From the NCBI GenBank assembly GCA_009927195.1, contig RFNL01000382.1, forward strand, positions 1 to 25,515: 25,515 bases of DNA, in the 5' to 3' direction. Both the position numbers and the translations under genes were made by a program. This DNA is from Betaproteobacteria bacterium. GTDB taxonomy: Bacteria; Pseudomonadota; Gammaproteobacteria; Burkholderiales; Burkholderiaceae_C. The notes under the pieces were generated by a model. The model was not told the DNA's origin and did no database searches. It saw only the letters and a list, made by a program, of their open reading frames with translations. Below, one piece after another: positions 16,001 to 23,286 of the stretch (within the stretch, counting starts at the first letter, position 1; each line of letters opens with the position of its first letter).

Positions 16001-16255
16001 TTATTTGGCGGCAGTCTTGTACTTGTTGCGGAACTTCTCGACACGGCCGCCCATGGTGTCAACTGATTTTTGGGTGCCGGTGTAGAAAGGGTGCGACTCG
16101 CTGGAGGTATCGAGTTTGTACAAGGGCAATTCGCGCCCATCGTCCATCTTCACCATTTCTTTGGTGTTGGCGCAAGACCGGGTGACAAATTTGAAACCGT
16201 TGGAGAGGTCCAAAAAACAGACCTCGCGGTAATTGGGGTGAATGCCTTCCTTCAT
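16001..16255 (-). CDS. rpmE2: 50S ribosomal protein L31, type B
   Basis: L31 sits at the central protuberance of the ribosome and bridges to the small subunit. This 84-residue protein begins MKEGIHPNYREVCFLDLSNG and has the conserved SSESHPFYTG segment, followed by the basic C-terminus RVEKFRNKYK. The two CxxC-type zinc pairs of type A L31 are missing (only C13 and one other Cys), so it is the zinc-independent C-minus form. The frame is open to 16285, but the ATG at 16255 has AAGGA 5-6 bases upstream and matches the family start. It lies 80 bases downstream of rho on the same strand and ends in a strong terminator. Confidence 0.95.
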   Translation of the reverse strand: MKEGIHPNYREVCFLDLSNGFKFVTRSCANTKEMVKMDDGRELPLYKLDTSSESHPFYTGTQKSVDTMGGRVEKFRNKYKTAAK

Positions 16256-16335
16256 GGGATTCCTTTGTGCAACTGCAACAGCCACGTCAAACCATTTCGA
16301 CGCACTTTTCGCAAAGCTTCGAATTATGCCATGCT

Positions 16336-17598
16336 TTAACCACCTCGGCGCATCAGGTCAAAGAAATCAACATTCGTTTTGGTGGACTTCATGTTCTTGA
16401 GCATCAATTCCATGGATTCGATTTCATCCATGTTGTAGATGAACTGGCGCAAGATGCGGGTTTTTTGCAGGATTTCGGGTTGAAGCAGCAACTCTTCGCG
16501 GCGGGTTCCGCTGCGGTTGAGTTGTATGGCGGGGAAAACTCTTTTCTCGTACAAGCGTCGGTCCAGGTGGATCTCGCAGTTGCCCGTGCCCTTGAACTCT
16601 TCAAAAATCACTTCATCCATGCGGCTGCCAGTGTCAACCAAAGCGGTGCCGATGATGGTCAAAGAACCGCCTTCTTCGACGTTGCGTGCAGCACCAAAAA
16701 AACGCTTGGGCCGCTGCAACGCATTGGCATCGACGCCACCAGACAACACTTTGCCAGAGCTTGGCACCACATTGTTGTAAGCACGCGCCAATCGGGTGAT
16801 GGAGTCCAGCAGGATGACCACGTTTTTTTTCAGTTCGACCAAACGTTTGGCCCGCTCAATCACGATTTCGGCCACGTGCACATGGCGGGCGGCGGGTTCG
16901 TCAAAGGTGGAGGCGATGACTTCGCCCCTGACGCTGCGCTGCATTTCTGTCACTTCTTCAGGTCGCTCATCCACTAGCAATACCATCATGTGGCTGTCGG
17001 GGTAGTTGGCCGTGATGGCATGGGCAATGTGCTGCATCATCACGGTTTTACCGCTTTTGGGCGGTGCCACCAGCAAGGCGCGTTGGCCTTTGCCGATGGG
17101 CGCAATGATGTCAATGATGCGACCAGTGATGTTTTCTTCACCTTTGATGTCACGCTCAAGCCGCATGTGCTCCTTGGGGAACAATGGCGTGAGGTTCTCA
17201 AACATGATTTTGTGTTTGTTGTTCTCAGGCAAATCGCCGTTGACTTTGTCCAGTTTGGTCAAGGCAAAGTAGCGCTCGCCGTCTTTGGGGATGCGCACTT
17301 CGCCCTCTACCATATCGCCGGTATGCAGGTTGAACCGCCGCACCTGGCTGGGGCTGATGTAGATGTCATCGGTGCTGGCTGTGTAGCTGGTGTCAGGGCT
17401 GCGCAGAAAACCAAACCCATCGGGAAGAATTTCCAGAACGCCATCGGCAAAAACTTGTTCGCCAGCGCGTGCACGTTTTTTGATGATGGCAAACATCAGT
17501 TCCTGCTTGCGCATGCGCCCAGTGTTTTCAATTTCCAGGGCTTCGGCCTGCTTGAGCACTTCAGACACGTGCAGTGCCTTGAGTTCGTTCAGATGCAT
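16336..17598 (-). CDS. rho: Transcription termination factor Rho
   Basis: Rho is the hexameric RNA-dependent ATPase that ends transcription at rut sites. The N-terminal Rho_N helical domain starts MHLNELKALHVSEVLKQA, followed by the cold-shock-like RNA-binding domain with DGFGFLRS (RNP1-like) near residues 60-67. The ATPase core has Walker A APPKSGKT near 180, VLLVDERPEEVTEMQRSV, Walker B VVILLDSITRLARAYN, the R/Q-loop region SSGKVLSGGVDANALQRPKRFFGAARN and the Arg finger region. Length 420 is normal and there is no insert. AGGAG lies 7 bases before the ATG. It is downstream of trxA on the same strand but behind a terminator, so it should have its own promoter in the 165-base gap. Confidence 0.98.
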   Translation of the reverse strand: MHLNELKALHVSEVLKQAEALEIENTGRMRKQELMFAIIKKRARAGEQVFADGVLEILPDGFGFLRSPDTSYTASTDDIYISPSQVRRFNLHTGDMVEGEVRIPKDGERYFALTKLDKVNGDLPENNKHKIMFENLTPLFPKEHMRLERDIKGEENITGRIIDIIAPIGKGQRALLVAPPKSGKTVMMQHIAHAITANYPDSHMMVLLVDERPEEVTEMQRSVRGEVIASTFDEPAARHVHVAEIVIERAKRLVELKKNVVILLDSITRLARAYNNVVPSSGKVLSGGVDANALQRPKRFFGAARNVEEGGSLTIIGTALVDTGSRMDEVIFEEFKGTGNCEIHLDRRLYEKRVFPAIQLNRSGTRREELLLQPEILQKTRILRQFIYNMDEIESMELMLKNMKSTKTNVDFFDLMRRGG

Positions 17599-17628
17599 GG
17601 GGGGACTCCTGTGATGGAGCTGGTCAAT

Positions 17629-17648
17629 AAAAAAGGGGGGAGGGGGGA
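17629..17648 (-). promoter_or_regulatory. C-rich/U6 tract in the rho leader
   Basis: On the minus strand this reads U followed by six C, U, six C and then six U, about 30-50 bases before the rho ATG. C-rich, G-poor RNA is what the Rho primary site binds, and rho genes are known to be autoregulated by Rho-dependent attenuation in E. coli. On the plus strand it is G6-A-G6, which could also form a G-quadruplex. A role in rho autoregulation is inference. Confidence 0.35.
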
Positions 17649-17681
17649 GCGACCGCTGGGGTCATTCGATCCGCTTGGAGC

Positions 17682-17703
17682 CCGCTTGCAGAGAGGTAAG
17701 CGG
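17682..17703 (-). promoter_or_regulatory. Small stem-loop in the rho leader or promoter region
   Basis: CCGCTT at 17682-17687 pairs with AAGCGG at 17698-17703 around a 10-base loop, between the trxA terminator and the rho start. It is 84 bases or more from the rho ATG. Six-base arms are short, so this is only suggestive. Confidence 0.25.
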
Positions 17704-17727
17704 TATCAGCCAGGGCATTATGACAGG

Positions 17728-17758
17728 AAAAAACCTGGGCATGGCAGGCCCAGGTTTT
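17728..17758 (-). terminator. Intrinsic terminator after trxA
   Basis: A perfect 11-base stem on the minus strand (AAAACCTGGGC against GCCCAGGTTTT) has a 7-base loop and a run of six U at the 3' side. It begins 6 bases past the trxA stop. This separates trxA transcription from rho. Confidence 0.9.
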
Positions 17759-17763
17759 GCAGA

Positions 17764-18096
17764 TCAGGCCAATTGCTGGTCGATGAACTCGGTCAACTGG
17801 GCTTTGCTCAATGCCCCAACTTTGGTGGCGGCGAGTTGCCCGCCTTTGAATATCATCAGTGTGGGAATCCCGCGAATGCCAAATTTGGCGGGGATGTCGC
17901 GGTTTTCGTCCACATTCATTTTGGCCACTTGGAGTTTGCCTTGGTAGCCGTTGGCGACATCATCCAAGATAGGGGCAATCATTTTGCAAGGTCCGCACCA
18001 CTCGGCCCAGTAATCGACCAAAACGGGTGTGTCCGATTGGAGAACATCGGTTTCAAAGGATTGATCGGAGATGTGTTTGATGAGATCGCTGGCCAT
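17764..18096 (-). CDS. trxA: Thioredoxin
   Basis: Thioredoxin is the cytoplasmic dithiol-disulfide reductant used by ribonucleotide reductase, PAPS reductase and others. The active site WCGPC is at residues 33-37 with C34 and C37, the buried Asp is D28 (VLVDYWAEW), and the cis-Pro is in IRGIPTLMIF. Length 110 is standard. The frame is open up to 18279, but the ATG at 18096 has AGGA 6 bases upstream and gives the family N-terminus MASDLIKHISDQSF. It diverges from dnaX with a 181-base gap and is followed immediately by an intrinsic terminator, so it is probably monocistronic. Confidence 0.97.
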   Translation of the reverse strand: MASDLIKHISDQSFETDVLQSDTPVLVDYWAEWCGPCKMIAPILDDVANGYQGKLQVAKMNVDENRDIPAKFGIRGIPTLMIFKGGQLAATKVGALSKAQLTEFIDQQLA

Positions 18097-18264
18097 GTGG
18101 TGTCCTATGGGAATAATGCGAAATGGTGAGGGGTGACGAGCCTTGACCCCGGCACTGGTTCCACAGTTAGAGCTGCTTGGTTCCCCACCTGACTCGGTTG
18201 GCCGCTTTGCCATGCGGGAAGGCCCGTCACGGATGATTGTAGGCCAAGGGGGGTGGCAGCGGCA

Positions 18265-18270
18265 TAGAAT
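18265..18270 (+). promoter_or_regulatory. Candidate -10 box directly before dnaX
   Basis: TAGAAT ends only 7 bases before the dnaX ATG. If used, transcription would begin at or next to the start codon, giving a leaderless or nearly leaderless message. No convincing -35 hexamer is visible and no Shine-Dalgarno stands at normal distance before the ATG. Chance occurrence is possible. Confidence 0.25.
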
Positions 18271-18277
18271 CTGAGCC

Positions 18278-20035
18278 ATGTCTTACTTGGTACTCGCCCG
18301 CAAATACCGACCTAAAAACTTCACGGAAATGGTGGGGCAATCGCATGTGGTGCGGGCCCTGGTGAATGCGCTGACACAGCAGCGTTTGCACCATGCCTAT
18401 TTGTTCACCGGTACCCGGGGGGTGGGCAAAACCACCGTTTCGCGCATTTTGGCGAAGTCGCTCAATTGTCAGGGTGCAGATGGGCAAGGCGGCATCACCG
18501 CCGAGCCTTGCGGCGTTTGTGATGCGTGCCATGACATCGATGCTGGGCGTTTTGTCGATTACACCGAACTCGATGCGGCTTCCAATCGAGGAGTCGATGA
18601 GGTGCAAGCTTTGTTGGAGCAAGCGGTCTACAAACCTGTGCAGGGCCGCTTCAAAGTGTTCATGATTGACGAGGTTCACATGCTCACGAACACCGCTTTC
18701 AATGCGATGCTCAAGACTTTGGAGGAGCCTCCGGATTACCTGAAATTTGTGCTGGCCACCACGGATCCGCAAAAGGTACCGGTCACGGTGTTGTCGCGCT
18801 GCCTGCAATTCAATTTGCGGCCCATGGCCTCATCGGTTTTGTTTGACCACCTGACCCATGTGCTGCAAGCCGAAGGGGTGCCCCACGAGGCGCCCGCTTT
18901 GCGATTGATAGCCCGTGCCGCGCGCGGTTCGATGCGCGATGCCCTGAGCCTGACCGATCAGGCCATGGCTTTTGGGGCGGGTCATGTCATGTTGTCATCG
19001 GTCCAGCACATGCTGGGATCGGTGGATCGAGGCCATGTGTTGGCTTTGATCGAAGCCTTGGCCCAAGGCGATGGACGGCAAGTGGTGCAAACGGTCGATC
19101 AGTTGCGCGACCTGGGCTTGAACGCTGCCTCTACCTTGGAGGACATGACTGTGGTGCTCCAGCACATGGCGGTGTGGCAAGCCGTGCCCGCTGTGGCCGA
19201 AGACGACAGCTTGGATGAGGATGCCCGGGCCGAGCGCCATTTGGCCCGATTGATGCCCGCCGATGAAACCCAGTTGCTCTATAGCATGTGCTTGCATGGG
19301 CGCGCCGAACTGGGCTTGGCGCCCGATGAGTATGCTGCCTTGACCATGGTGCTGCTGCGATTGTTGGCATTCAAATCGCCCCAGACCCACCACCCTGAGG
19401 CGGAAAAAAAAAGCCTGAAATCCGCTGAATCGCCATCCCCTTCAACCCCATCACCCACCGAATGCCCAGTGGGTTTACCGCCAGGGCGCCAATTGCCAGT
19501 GCGCGAGGTCAATGCCAAACAGCCCTTCACAGCGCAGTCGGTTTCTCTCGAACCTGTGCAAGCGGGTGGTGCGGTTGCGGTGCGCGACCCCGGACCCTCG
19601 GCCGAGCGATTGGACCGGCCTCTGGGCTCGCCCGAGTTGGTATTGATCACCACCGAAGAGGGCGACTTTTGGCACGACGTGGTGCAACAAATGGTGGCCG
19701 CTGAGCGCATCACAGCGCTGGTGCGCGAGTTGGCCTTGCAGTCGCAATTGGTGGGCCGCGACTCCCAGGAGTGGTTGTTGCGCATCGAGCGTGAATCCTT
19801 GCACAACCCCACTGCCCGAGAGCGATTGGAGTTGGCCTTGGCCGACTCCGGCCACGCGGTGCGTTTGAGCCTGGAGGTCGGCCGTGTGACCGATAGCCCC
19901 GCCAAACGTGCGGCCGCTTTGGCCGCTCAGCGACAAAGGCAGGCAGAAGCCATCATCCTGGGCGACCCCTTTGTGCAAAGAATGATGCGCCAATATGGCG
20001 CGAAAATCGTTCCCGGATCTCTTAAACCCGCATGA
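18278..20035 (+). CDS. dnaX: DNA polymerase III subunit tau/gamma
   Basis: DnaX is the clamp-loader ATPase and replisome organiser. The N-terminus MSYLVLARKYRPKNFTEMVGQ is diagnostic. Walker A GTRGVGKTT is at residues 45-53, zinc-module cysteines are in LNCQGADG..EPCGVCDACHDID, Walker B is in VFMIDEVHML, and sensor 1/SRC is VTVLSRCLQFNL. The clamp-loader collar ends around residue 370; a Pro/Ser/Thr-rich linker follows, then a tau-specific C-terminal domain (FWHDVVQQMVAAERI onward). Total length 585. A run of nine A at 19404-19412 sits exactly at the core-linker junction and could generate a short gamma form by slippage. ybaB and recR follow, the classic dnaX operon order. Confidence 0.97.
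   Translation: MSYLVLARKYRPKNFTEMVGQSHVVRALVNALTQQRLHHAYLFTGTRGVGKTTVSRILAKSLNCQGADGQGGITAEPCGVCDACHDIDAGRFVDYTELDAASNRGVDEVQALLEQAVYKPVQGRFKVFMIDEVHMLTNTAFNAMLKTLEEPPDYLKFVLATTDPQKVPVTVLSRCLQFNLRPMASSVLFDHLTHVLQAEGVPHEAPALRLIARAARGSMRDALSLTDQAMAFGAGHVMLSSVQHMLGSVDRGHVLALIEALAQGDGRQVVQTVDQLRDLGLNAASTLEDMTVVLQHMAVWQAVPAVAEDDSLDEDARAERHLARLMPADETQLLYSMCLHGRAELGLAPDEYAALTMVLLRLLAFKSPQTHHPEAEKKSLKSAESPSPSTPSPTECPVGLPPGRQLPVREVNAKQPFTAQSVSLEPVQAGGAVAVRDPGPSAERLDRPLGSPELVLITTEEGDFWHDVVQQMVAAERITALVRELALQSQLVGRDSQEWLLRIERESLHNPTARERLELALADSGHAVRLSLEVGRVTDSPAKRAAALAAQRQRQAEAIILGDPFVQRMMRQYGAKIVPGSLKPA
19404..19412 (+). other. A9 slippage/frameshift candidate inside dnaX
   Basis: The in-frame reading is GAA AAA AAA AGC (Glu-Lys-Lys-Ser). 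A -1 shift (or one extra A in the transcript) gives K-P-E-I-R then TGA at 19426-19428, a product of 383 residues. A +1 shift (one A lost) gives A then TGA at 19416-19418, a product of 379 residues. Either would be a gamma-like protein holding domains I-III. E. coli dnaX uses ribosomal frameshifting at A6G and Thermus dnaX uses transcriptional slippage at A9, so the position and sequence both fit. No strong stem-loop is visible immediately downstream. Confidence 0.6.
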
Positions 20036-20047
20036 AAGAAAACCACC

Positions 20048-20371
20048 ATGTTCAACAAAGGACAACTCGCTGGCCTGATGAAGCAAGCCCAGGCCATGCA
20101 AGACAACATCAAAAAAACCCAGGAAGAGCTGGCCCACATCGAAGTCTCCGGTGAATCGGGTGCCGGGTTGGTCAAAATTTTGATGACCTGCAAGTACGAG
20201 GTCAAACGTGTGAGCATTGACGCGAGCTTGCTCAACGACGAAAAAGACATGTTGGAAGACTTGGTGGCCGCTGCTTTCAATGATGGCGCTCGCAAAGCCG
20301 CTCAGACCACAGAGGAGCGCATGGGCAAACTCAACGCGGGCTTGCCCCCGGGCATGAAACTGCCGTTTTGA
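20048..20371 (+). CDS. ybaB: Nucleoid-associated protein YbaB/EbfC family
   Basis: This is a small dimeric DNA-binding protein. The 107-residue protein begins MFNKGQLAGLMKQAQAMQDNIKKTQEELAHIEVSGESGAGLVKILMTCKYEVKRVSID, the standard family pattern, and ends GLPPGMKLPF as most members do. N- and C-terminal helices enclose a beta-sheet in known structures. It lies 12 bases after dnaX and its stop overlaps the recR ATG (TGATG), so the three genes form one operon. A GAAAG stretch about 10 bases before the ATG is a weak ribosome binding site. Confidence 0.97.
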   Translation: MFNKGQLAGLMKQAQAMQDNIKKTQEELAHIEVSGESGAGLVKILMTCKYEVKRVSIDASLLNDEKDMLEDLVAAAFNDGARKAAQTTEERMGKLNAGLPPGMKLPF

Positions 20372-20967
20372 TGACCAGCAGCCCCAGCCTGGAGGCCCTG
20401 ATGGTGGCCTTGCGCCGCCTTCCAGGGGTGGGTGTCAAGTCGGCCACCCGCATGGCCCATCATTTGTTGCAAAACGACCGTGAAGGTGCGCAATTGATGG
20501 TGCAAGCCATTGCCCAAGCCTTGGACAAAGTGGGGCATTGCCAGCGCTGCCACACCTTGTCGGAATGGTCGGTGTGCGCCATTTGTGCCGACCCAAAACG
20601 CGACCCCACCCGCTTGTGTGTGATTGAAACCCCTGCCGACCAATTGGCGTTGGAGCGCACCGGGGCTTACCATGGGGCTTATTTTGTGCTGATGGGTCGC
20701 ATCAGCCCGATTGAAGGCATGGGCCCGCACGAAATGGGCTTGCAAAAACTGATCGATCGCGCCTGTGACGGTCAAGTGCAAGAAGTGATTTTGGCCACCA
20801 ACTTCACCGCGGAAGGCGAGGCCACCGCCCATGTGATTGGTGAAGTGCTGAAAAAACAAGGTATCCAAGTCAGTCGCCTCTCGCGCGGGGTGCCGATTGG
20901 CAGCGAGTTGGAGTTTGTGGACCTGGGCACGATCGCCCATGCCTTGCTGGACCGGCGAAACACTTGA
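20371..20967 (+). CDS. recR: Recombination mediator RecR
   Basis: RecR works with RecF and RecO to load RecA at single-stranded gaps. The 198-residue protein has the helix-hairpin-helix region LRRLPGVGVKSATRMAHHLL (residues about 12-32), the C4 zinc finger CQRC..CAIC (about 55-72), and a Toprim domain with LCVIETPADQLALERTGAYHGAYFVLMGRISPIEGMGP. The C-terminal Walker-like region LSRGVPIGSELEFVDLGT is present. A TTG one codon upstream is possible, but the ATG at 20371 overlapping the ybaB stop by one base is the natural coupled start. It is the last gene of the dnaX operon and ends 40 bases from the convergent mltD stop. Confidence 0.97.
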   Translation: MTSSPSLEALMVALRRLPGVGVKSATRMAHHLLQNDREGAQLMVQAIAQALDKVGHCQRCHTLSEWSVCAICADPKRDPTRLCVIETPADQLALERTGAYHGAYFVLMGRISPIEGMGPHEMGLQKLIDRACDGQVQEVILATNFTAEGEATAHVIGEVLKKQGIQVSRLSRGVPIGSELEFVDLGTIAHALLDRRNT

Positions 20968-21007
20968 GTGGCACCGAAGCATCGCGATCGCTGCCCGGGC
21001 GAGGCGA

Positions 21008-22537
21008 TCACTGCGCTTTCACGGTAGGTGGGTTTGGGTTTTTAGCAGTCCTTTTTTTGGACTGGGATTTGGTGGGGAAGGATTTACCAGCCACAAAAAC
21101 CACCAATGATTGACCGGCCTTGACCGAACTGCTTGGGCTGAGCTTGTTCCATTCGGCCAATTGCTCGATGCTCACCTTGTAGCGGGTGGCCACGGATTGA
21201 AGGTTGTCTTGGGGTTTGGCTTTGACCACCAATCGTTTGAGCTGGGCTTCGGGAGACAGGTCAAGCCGTCCGTTGTCGGCAATGGACGAAGAGACATCTT
21301 CCTCCATGCGCACCGACCGAGGTACCAACAGGGCGGAGCCCGACTTGATCAGCATGTGCGGCGGAATCCCGTTGAGCGCTCTGAAATCGGCCTCCTTCAT
21401 GCCTGCGCGCTTGGCGGCTTCGGCCACTTTGATGTTTTTTGGGGTCACCCAGGCGGTCCAACTGGCCATGCGGGCCTCACCGTGAAGGGCAAAATTGCGC
21501 ATGAAGGTTTCGGCATTGTCCCAAGGCAACAGCAATTGCGGCGTGCCCGCTGCCAGCAACACAGGGCGGTTGGCCGAGGGGTTGAGGGATTTGAAATCCT
21601 CCAGAGACACATCGGCCAATTTAGCGGCCAATTGGACATCGATGTCACGGGTCAGCGGCACGGTTTGAAAGTAAGGGTGGTTGGGAATGTGCGGCAGCTG
21701 CAGGTTGTAGACCTGTGGCGTGGCCACAATGTTTTTCACCGCTTGCAGCTTGGGCACGTAGTAGCGCGTTTCGTTGGGCATGCTCAAGTCGGAATAAGTC
21801 AGCCCTGCTTGGTTGCGTTGGTTGCGCGCCAAGGCTTTGCCCACATTGCCTTCGCCCCAGTTGTATGCGGCCAAGGCCAAATGCCAGTCGCCAAACTGGG
21901 TGTGCAATTTTTGCAGGTAGTCCAAGGCAGCCCGTGTGGAGGCTAGCACGTCGCGGCGGTCATCTCGGAAAGCGTTTTGCTTGAGGTCAAAATTTTTGCC
22001 GGTGGCCGGCATGAACTGCCACATGCCCGTGGCCCTTGCGGTCGAGACCGCTTGTGGGTTGAAAGCGCTTTCTATGAAAGGCAACAAGGCCAGCTCGGTG
22101 GGCATGCCACGGCGTTCAATTTCCTCCACGATGTGGTAGAGGTATTTGCTGGAGCGATCGGTCATCCGTTGCAAATAGTCCCCGCGTGCGGCATACCACT
22201 GGGTGCGATCCAGCACCAAAGGACTTTCCAAATCCGGCATGGCAAACCCGCGCCGAATGCGTTCCCACAAATCCATCGGCAAGTCCATGCGGGGAATGGC
22301 CGTGGTGCTCGCCGGGGTGGGTGGCAAAGGGCGCAAAGGGGTTAGGGTTTCAGCGTTGGGCAATGGGTTCATCGCTTCCACCGGGGGTGGAGATGGTTCA
22401 CGCCTTTGGTCATTCCCATTGGGGATACCGACTGCGCCGGAGTTGTGGGCCAGGGGCTGGGTGGTGACACATGCGGTGGTCAAACAACCGATGAGCGCTA
22501 TCCAAAAAAATCGGTGGATCAAAATTTGTTTTTCCAT
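21008..22537 (-). CDS. mltD: Membrane-bound lytic murein transglycosylase D-like protein with LysM
   Basis: The enzyme cleaves peptidoglycan glycan strands to 1,6-anhydro products in the periplasm. The N-terminus MEKQILIHRFFWIALIGCLTTAC looks like a lipoprotein signal with an imperfect lipobox (C23). The SLT catalytic domain has the essential Glu in LLPFIESAFNPQAVS, followed by ATGMWQFMPATGKNF and LALAAYNWGEGNVGKAL. A region near residue 340 contains an MltD-type DUF, and a LysM near residues 440-485 (QDNLQSVATRYKVSIEQLAEWN) binds peptidoglycan. The C-terminus is a basic Lys-rich tail. I chose the ATG at 22537 because it begins the signal peptide; it overlaps the gloB 3' end by 19 bases and has no Shine-Dalgarno, so translational coupling to gloB is likely. 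Confidence 0.92.
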   Translation of the reverse strand: MEKQILIHRFFWIALIGCLTTACVTTQPLAHNSGAVGIPNGNDQRREPSPPPVEAMNPLPNAETLTPLRPLPPTPASTTAIPRMDLPMDLWERIRRGFAMPDLESPLVLDRTQWYAARGDYLQRMTDRSSKYLYHIVEEIERRGMPTELALLPFIESAFNPQAVSTARATGMWQFMPATGKNFDLKQNAFRDDRRDVLASTRAALDYLQKLHTQFGDWHLALAAYNWGEGNVGKALARNQRNQAGLTYSDLSMPNETRYYVPKLQAVKNIVATPQVYNLQLPHIPNHPYFQTVPLTRDIDVQLAAKLADVSLEDFKSLNPSANRPVLLAAGTPQLLLPWDNAETFMRNFALHGEARMASWTAWVTPKNIKVAEAAKRAGMKEADFRALNGIPPHMLIKSGSALLVPRSVRMEEDVSSSIADNGRLDLSPEAQLKRLVVKAKPQDNLQSVATRYKVSIEQLAEWNKLSPSSSVKAGQSLVVFVAGKSFPTKSQSKKRTAKNPNPPTVKAQ

Positions 22538-23286
22538 TCGCGCAGCTGGGCAAAGACCGCCACCTCGTCCAGGGCTTGTGGGTAGCGCTGCGTCACCGCT
22601 TGCACCACAGAGGCTTGTCGGCTGCGCATAAAGGGGTTGATGGCCAGTTCCTGGGCCAGGGTGGAGGGCAGGGTGGGCTGGTCCTGCGCGCGCAAGCGCT
22701 GACACAAAGCATGGTAGGCCAACAATTCTGCGTTGTGGGGCTCGACCGCCATGGCAAAACGCAGATTGGACAGGGTGTACTCATGGGCACAGCAAACCTG
22801 GGTGTTGCCGGGTAATGCGGCGAGCCGGTCCAAAGAGTCCAGCATTTGGGCCGCAGTGCCCTCAAACAAGCGCCCGCAGCCACCGGAGAACAAGGTGTCG
22901 CCGCAAAACAGCAAAGGGGTGGTGTGTGCTGCGGGGACAAAGTAGGCGATGTGGCCAGCGGTGTGTCCAGGCACATCGATCACTTCAATCCGATGGCCTT
23001 GCCAATCAAAGGCATCTCCGCCACTGACCGGGACAAACGGGCCGGGAATGGCTTCCCCCGCAGGTCCATAAACCGTTGCCTGGGTGGCATTGCGCAGCAT
23101 GTCCACGCCACCGGTGTGGTCTGCATGGTGGTGGGTGACTAAAATGGCTTGCAACTGAAGTTGTGTGCGCTGCAGCGCTTGCAGCACAACTTCGCCATCA
23201 CCGGGATCCACCACCACCGCGTGGGTGTGGTTGTGCCACAGCCACAGGTAGTTGTCGTTGAAGGCGGGAAGTGGTGTCAGTTGCAT
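22519..23286 (-). CDS. gloB: Hydroxyacylglutathione hydrolase (glyoxalase II)
   Basis: GloB hydrolyses S-D-lactoylglutathione to D-lactate and glutathione, completing methylglyoxal detoxification. The 255-residue protein begins MQLTPLPAFNDNYLW, the conserved family start. Metallo-beta-lactamase motifs are complete: THHHADHTGG, DVPGHTAGHIAYF, LFCGDTLFSGGCGR and VCCAHEYTLSN with the binuclear-metal His and Asp ligands. The C-terminal HAGH domain (NPFMRSRQASV) is present. Its ATG (23284-23286) shares two bases with the divergent ATG of the methyltransferase-like gene. A consensus TATAAT lies 10 bases upstream of the start inside that gene. mltD overlaps its 3' end. Confidence 0.97.
   Translation of the reverse strand: MQLTPLPAFNDNYLWLWHNHTHAVVVDPGDGEVVLQALQRTQLQLQAILVTHHHADHTGGVDMLRNATQATVYGPAGEAIPGPFVPVSGGDAFDWQGHRIEVIDVPGHTAGHIAYFVPAAHTTPLLFCGDTLFSGGCGRLFEGTAAQMLDSLDRLAALPGNTQVCCAHEYTLSNLRFAMAVEPHNAELLAYHALCQRLRAQDQPTLPSTLAQELAINPFMRSRQASVVQAVTQRYPQALDEVAVFAQLREWKNKF

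Noticed and set aside
16256..16335. Terminator or promoter between rho and rpmE
   Set aside because: No hairpin with U-run and no convincing hexamer pair; rpmE may be read from the rho transcript or from a promoter I cannot recognise.
16990..18129. 379-codon plus-strand open frame across rho and trxA
   Set aside because: It is antisense to two certain genes and crosses their terminator and leader; its translation has no recognisable domain. It is a shadow of GC-biased coding on the opposite strand.
22538..22705. Longer N-terminus for MltD
   Set aside because: The extra residues precede a clear lipoprotein-like signal sequence and lie wholly inside gloB.
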